Assembly: GCA_038259365.1 (NCBI GenBank)
Contig: JBBSOW010000120.1
Span: 1 to 9,604, forward strand
Origin: JBBSOW01 sp038259365
GTDB lineage: Bacteria; Actinomycetota; Actinomycetes; Propionibacteriales; Propionibacteriaceae
Direction of reading: 5' to 3'
Length of the DNA stretch: 9,604 bases
A model generated the notes under the pieces. That model searched no databases and was not told where the DNA came from. It worked only from the letters and a program-made list of their open reading frames with translations. The translations under genes and the position numbers were made by a program. Positions within the stretch are counted from its first letter, which is position 1. Every line of letters begins with the position of its first letter. Below, piece after piece: positions 7,038 to 9,604 of this stretch.

Positions 7038-7852
7038 CGGTCGCCACCGAGAACGTCGATGACGTCGAGGACATCGACACCGCGGACACCCCGGATGGTC
7101 CCGTCGCCAAACTCTCCAGGCGCTTGGACCGCGATCAAATCGGCCTCCTGATCGGGCTGCCCATCGGGGTCATCGTCATCCTTGCCGGGTGGCTCATCTG
7201 GCGGAGCACCGCCGAGCTGGGGGCAATTGAGATGCGCCAGCTGGCGTGGTCGACCATCGGACGGCTGACGGTCGAGCACCTCATCATCACCGCGGTCGGC
7301 ACCGTCGTCGTCGTCTTCACGGCTATCCCCCTGGGGATTGCGTTGACCCGACCCAAGCTGCGCAAGTTCTCTCCCATCGTGGTCGGCGTGGCGAACGCCG
7401 GGCAGGCCGCCCCGGTCATCGGGCTGATCGTGCTGCTCGCCATCGCCGTCGGATTCGGCTTCTGGACCGCCATCTTGTCCCTGGGGATTTACGCTTTTCT
7501 GCCGGTGCTGCGCAACACGATCACCGGGTTGGAGGGGGTAGATCCGACGCTGGTCGAGGCCGCTCGCGGCATGGGAATGTCGCAAATGGGCATCCTGCGT
7601 CGCCTGGAATTGCCGTTGGCGCTCCCGGTGATCATGGTGGGCGTGCGGACCGCGCTGGTCCTGCTCGTCGGCACCGCCACCTTCGCCACGTTCATCAACG
7701 CCGGCGGGCTCGGGGCACTGATCGTCACGGGGATCAACCTCTTCCGGTACTCGATCCTGATCAGCGGCGCGCTGTTGGTGGCGCTACTGGCGCTCCTGGT
7801 CGATTGGGCCGGTCGCGTCCTGGAAATGCTCGCCAAGCCGAAGGGGCTGTGA
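7034..7852 (+). CDS. Osmoprotectant ABC transporter permease 2 (OpuCD/ProZ-like)
   Basis: This 272-residue permease is the partner of the first one. It starts with an acidic, hydrophilic cytoplasmic tail (residues 1-20, rich in Asp and Glu), followed by membrane segments at about 36-56, 82-105, 115-140, 143-160, 193-220 and 235-262. The EAA loop reads VEAARGMGM (174-182) then LPLALP (193-198), with LPVLRNTITGLEGVDPTL just before it, in parallel with permease 1. The start ATG at 7034 overlaps the ATPase stop (ATGA), with GGAGG at 7022-7026 about 7 nt upstream. The stop overlaps the next start by 1 nt. This is a tightly coupled operon. It is longer than permease 1 because of the N-terminal tail and an extra first helix. 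Confidence 0.91.
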   Translation: MTVATENVDDVEDIDTADTPDGPVAKLSRRLDRDQIGLLIGLPIGVIVILAGWLIWRSTAELGAIEMRQLAWSTIGRLTVEHLIITAVGTVVVVFTAIPLGIALTRPKLRKFSPIVVGVANAGQAAPVIGLIVLLAIAVGFGFWTAILSLGIYAFLPVLRNTITGLEGVDPTLVEAARGMGMSQMGILRRLELPLALPVIMVGVRTALVLLVGTATFATFINAGGLGALIVTGINLFRYSILISGALLVALLALLVDWAGRVLEMLAKPKGL

Positions 7853-8856
7853 TGTCAATAGCAACGAGGCAACGACGACGCTATGGGCCGGGTCGCCGGC
7901 TGGCGCCGGTACTGGCCACCTGCGTGGCCATCCTGTTGGCGGGCTGCGGGTTGGGCACCGGCGGCGGGTTCTCTCCGACGCACGAGTTGGCCGGGCCGCT
8001 CGCCGACGTGCCGCGGTTGGAGGGGGCGAAGATCCCGGTGGGCTCGAAGAACTTCTCCGAACAGCTTCTGCTGGGCAAGATCGCGGTCATCTTGTTGCAG
8101 TCCGCCGGGGCCACGGTGCAGGACTACACCAATATTCCCGGCTCCTCCAGCGCACGTCAGGCGCTCCTGGAGGGCCAGACGAAGATGCAGTGGGAGTACA
8201 CCGGCACCGCGTGGATCGCCTATCTGGGAAACGAGACCGCGATCCCGGATCCGCGCAAGCAGTTCGAGGCCGTGCGCGACGCCGACGCCAAATTGGGTCT
8301 GACCTGGCTTGAGCCGGCCCCGATGAACAACACCTACAGCTTCGCCATCCCGCAAGAGAAGGCGAAGGAGCTGAACATCACCAAGATGTCGCAGATCAAG
8401 GACGTGGCCAAGGAGGACCTGACGTTTTGCGTGGAGTCCGAGTTCAACAACCGCAGCGACGGCTTCCAGCCGTGGCTGAAGGACTACGGCATCACCGGTG
8501 TGGGTCCCGATCAGGTCAAGGTGCTCGACACCGGAGCGATCTACGAGGCCACCGACAGGGGCCTATGTACCTTCGGCGAGGTCTTCACCACCGACGGCCG
8601 GTTGAAGGCGTTGGGGCTGAGCGTCCTCGAAGACGACAAGAAGTACTTCCCCAACTACAACGTCGCGCCGGTCATCGCCACCGAGACGCTCGAACAGTAC
8701 CCACAGCTGCGCGAGCTCTTCGCGCCGGTCTCCAAGGCGTTGACCACCGAGACTCTCGTCGAGCTCAACTCCAAGATCGACGTCGAGGGTAAGGAGCCGG
8801 TAGACGTCGCCAACGCTTGGCTCCTGAACTCGGGTTTCCTTCAGGTTGCCACCTGA
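7852..8856 (+). CDS. Osmoprotectant-binding lipoprotein (OpuCC/ProX-like)
   Basis: This 334-residue extracellular solute-binding protein feeds the transporter. The N-terminus has many arginines (6-16), a hydrophobic core, and the lipobox L-A-G-C at 29-32, so Cys32 should be lipidated after signal cleavage and anchor it to the outer face of the membrane. The OpuAC-type domain runs from about residue 60 to the end. It holds VGSKNFSEQ (63-71), QWEYTGTAW (113-121), NNTYSFAI (159-166), CVESEFNNRSDGF (193-205) and CTFGEVFTTDGR (239-250), motifs of the glycine betaine/choline/carnitine-binding group. Aromatic residues such as Trp114, Tyr116 and Tyr162 are candidates for the cation-binding cage. Two cysteines remain in the mature part (193 and 239). 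ATG at 7852 overlaps the previous stop (TGATG), with AAGGGG about 6 nt upstream. It is the last gene of the transporter operon. The exact substrate is not known. Confidence 0.92.
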   Translation: MSIATRQRRRYGPGRRLAPVLATCVAILLAGCGLGTGGGFSPTHELAGPLADVPRLEGAKIPVGSKNFSEQLLLGKIAVILLQSAGATVQDYTNIPGSSSARQALLEGQTKMQWEYTGTAWIAYLGNETAIPDPRKQFEAVRDADAKLGLTWLEPAPMNNTYSFAIPQEKAKELNITKMSQIKDVAKEDLTFCVESEFNNRSDGFQPWLKDYGITGVGPDQVKVLDTGAIYEATDRGLCTFGEVFTTDGRLKALGLSVLEDDKKYFPNYNVAPVIATETLEQYPQLRELFAPVSKALTTETLVELNSKIDVEGKEPVDVANAWLLNSGFLQVAT

Positions 8857-8884
8857 TCCTCGGCTGTTGGTTGAGATTCTCATC

Positions 8885-9604
8885 GTGAGCGAAACGGCAC
8901 CGGAAAGAACCCCCCGGTTGAATCACCCGATCGTCTCGATGAGGGGGCGCGAGGCCAACCAGGAGGGTCGCACCGCGACGACGCTGGAGCTGTTGTTCGA
9001 TCTGACCTTCGTCGTCGCGTTCAGCGTCGCCTCCTCGCAGCTGGCTCACCTGCTCGCCGAAGGCCACTACGGCGCGGGGCTGGCCGGGTTCGGGTTCGCC
9101 ATGTTTGCCATCGGGTGGGCTTGGATCAACTTCTCCTGGTTCGCCTCGGCCTTCGATACCGACGACTGGCTGTACCGCGTCACGGTCATGGTGCAGATGG
9201 TGGGCGTGCTGATCCTGGCGCTCGGCTTGCCCGACATGTTCAGATCGATCGACGAGACGCGTCCCCTCGACAACGCCGTTATGGTGGCAGGCTACGTCGT
9301 CATGCGGGTGGCCATGATCGCGCAGTGGGCGCGGGTGGCCAAGAGCAGCCCGCCGTACCGACGGATCGCGCGGCTCTACGTGACGACGCTGACCTTGGCT
9401 CAGCTCGGTTGGATCGCACTGATCGTTACCCAGGCGACGTTCGCGGTCACCATGGTGCTGGCGGCGGTGCTGTTCGTGGTCGAACTCGGCGGTCCCTACC
9501 TCGCCGAGACGCGTGGTGGCGGCACACCCTGGAACGCCGAGCACATCGCCGAGCGATACGGCCTGCTGGTCATCGTCGCCCTCGGTGAGGAGGTCGTCGG
9601 CACC
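8885..9604 (+). CDS. LtrA-family (low temperature requirement) membrane protein, N-terminal part (3' end outside window)
   Basis: The frame is open from GTG at 8885 to the window edge, 240 residues. Family signs are the N-terminal RTATTLELLFDLTFVVAF, then IGWAWINFSWFASAFDTDD, and HIAERYGLLVIVALGEEVVG near the right edge, which match LtrA-type proteins (so named after a Listeria gene needed for growth at low temperature). About six hydrophobic segments are visible, so it is an integral membrane protein; full family members are usually about 350-400 residues. Its biochemical role is not known. It begins 28 nt after the binding-protein stop with no terminator between, so it may be co-transcribed with the transporter. 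The ribosome site is weak (GAGA at 8873-8876). The start is uncertain: the frame stays open upstream, with TTG at 8867, and ATG at 8939 is a downstream option, but GTG at 8885 gives the usual short N-terminus. Confidence 0.85.
   Translation, partial: MSETAPERTPRLNHPIVSMRGREANQEGRTATTLELLFDLTFVVAFSVASSQLAHLLAEGHYGAGLAGFGFAMFAIGWAWINFSWFASAFDTDDWLYRVTVMVQMVGVLILALGLPDMFRSIDETRPLDNAVMVAGYVVMRVAMIAQWARVAKSSPPYRRIARLYVTTLTLAQLGWIALIVTQATFAVTMVLAAVLFVVELGGPYLAETRGGGTPWNAEHIAERYGLLVIVALGEEVVGT

Noticed and set aside
7246..7851. In-frame extension upstream of the binding lipoprotein start
   Set aside because: The extension is Arg/Ala-rich shadow sequence within permease 2; the ATG at 7852 gives a proper signal peptide with lipobox.
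8872..8882. Palindrome TGAGATTCTCA before the LtrA-type gene
   Set aside because: Arms of five bases with one central base are too short for a terminator and likely by chance; it also covers the weak ribosome site.

Overview
The window looks like chromosomal DNA from a high-GC Gram-positive bacterium (actinomycete). The coding regions are strongly biased to G/C at third codon positions, and GTG and TTG starts are used as well as ATG. The gene set also fits: an FprA-type ferredoxin/NADP+ reductase, a FemX-type peptidoglycan bridge enzyme beside an alanine-racemase-like protein, an actinobacterial-style OpuC/ProX lipoprotein, and a YhgE/Pip membrane protein. I cannot name the genus from sequence alone.

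Layout. (1) Positions 1-1448 (+): the 3' part of a large YhgE/Pip-type membrane protein gene. The visible part begins inside an 18-bp tandem repeat coding for SPSVTP hexapeptides, passes through LSTG-like heptad repeats, and ends in about five membrane helices. (2) Positions 1450-5011 (-): three co-directional genes, transcribed in the order fprA-like reductase, femX-like peptidyltransferase, alanine-racemase-like protein. The gaps are 36 and 10 nt, so they are probably one transcript. The last gene ends 1 nt from the convergent YhgE gene. (3) Positions 5012-5191: a 180-bp divergent intergenic region with three copies of a GACAA motif, one inside a short palindrome. This is the only substantial non-coding stretch. 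(4) Positions 5192-8856 (+): a complete four-gene osmoprotectant (glycine betaine/choline/carnitine type) ABC transporter operon in the order permease, ATPase with CBS domains, permease, lipoprotein binding protein. All three junctions overlap by 1-8 nt. (5) Positions 8885-9604 (+): the 5' part of an LtrA-family membrane protein gene, cut by the window edge.

How the genes work together. The OpuC-type operon should import compatible solutes. The lipoprotein captures the solute outside the membrane, the two permeases form the channel, and the CBS-bearing ATPase powers and may gate it. The FemX and racemase-like pair points to peptidoglycan cross-bridge synthesis; the reductase upstream supplies electrons from NADPH to ferredoxin and has no obvious biochemical link to the pair. 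No RNA genes, insertion sequences, CRISPR arrays, phage genes or strong terminators were seen. I see no clear novel system. The most interesting items are the near-identical SPSVTP repeat array, the atypical racemase motifs beside FemX, and the repeated GACAA elements in the divergent promoter region.
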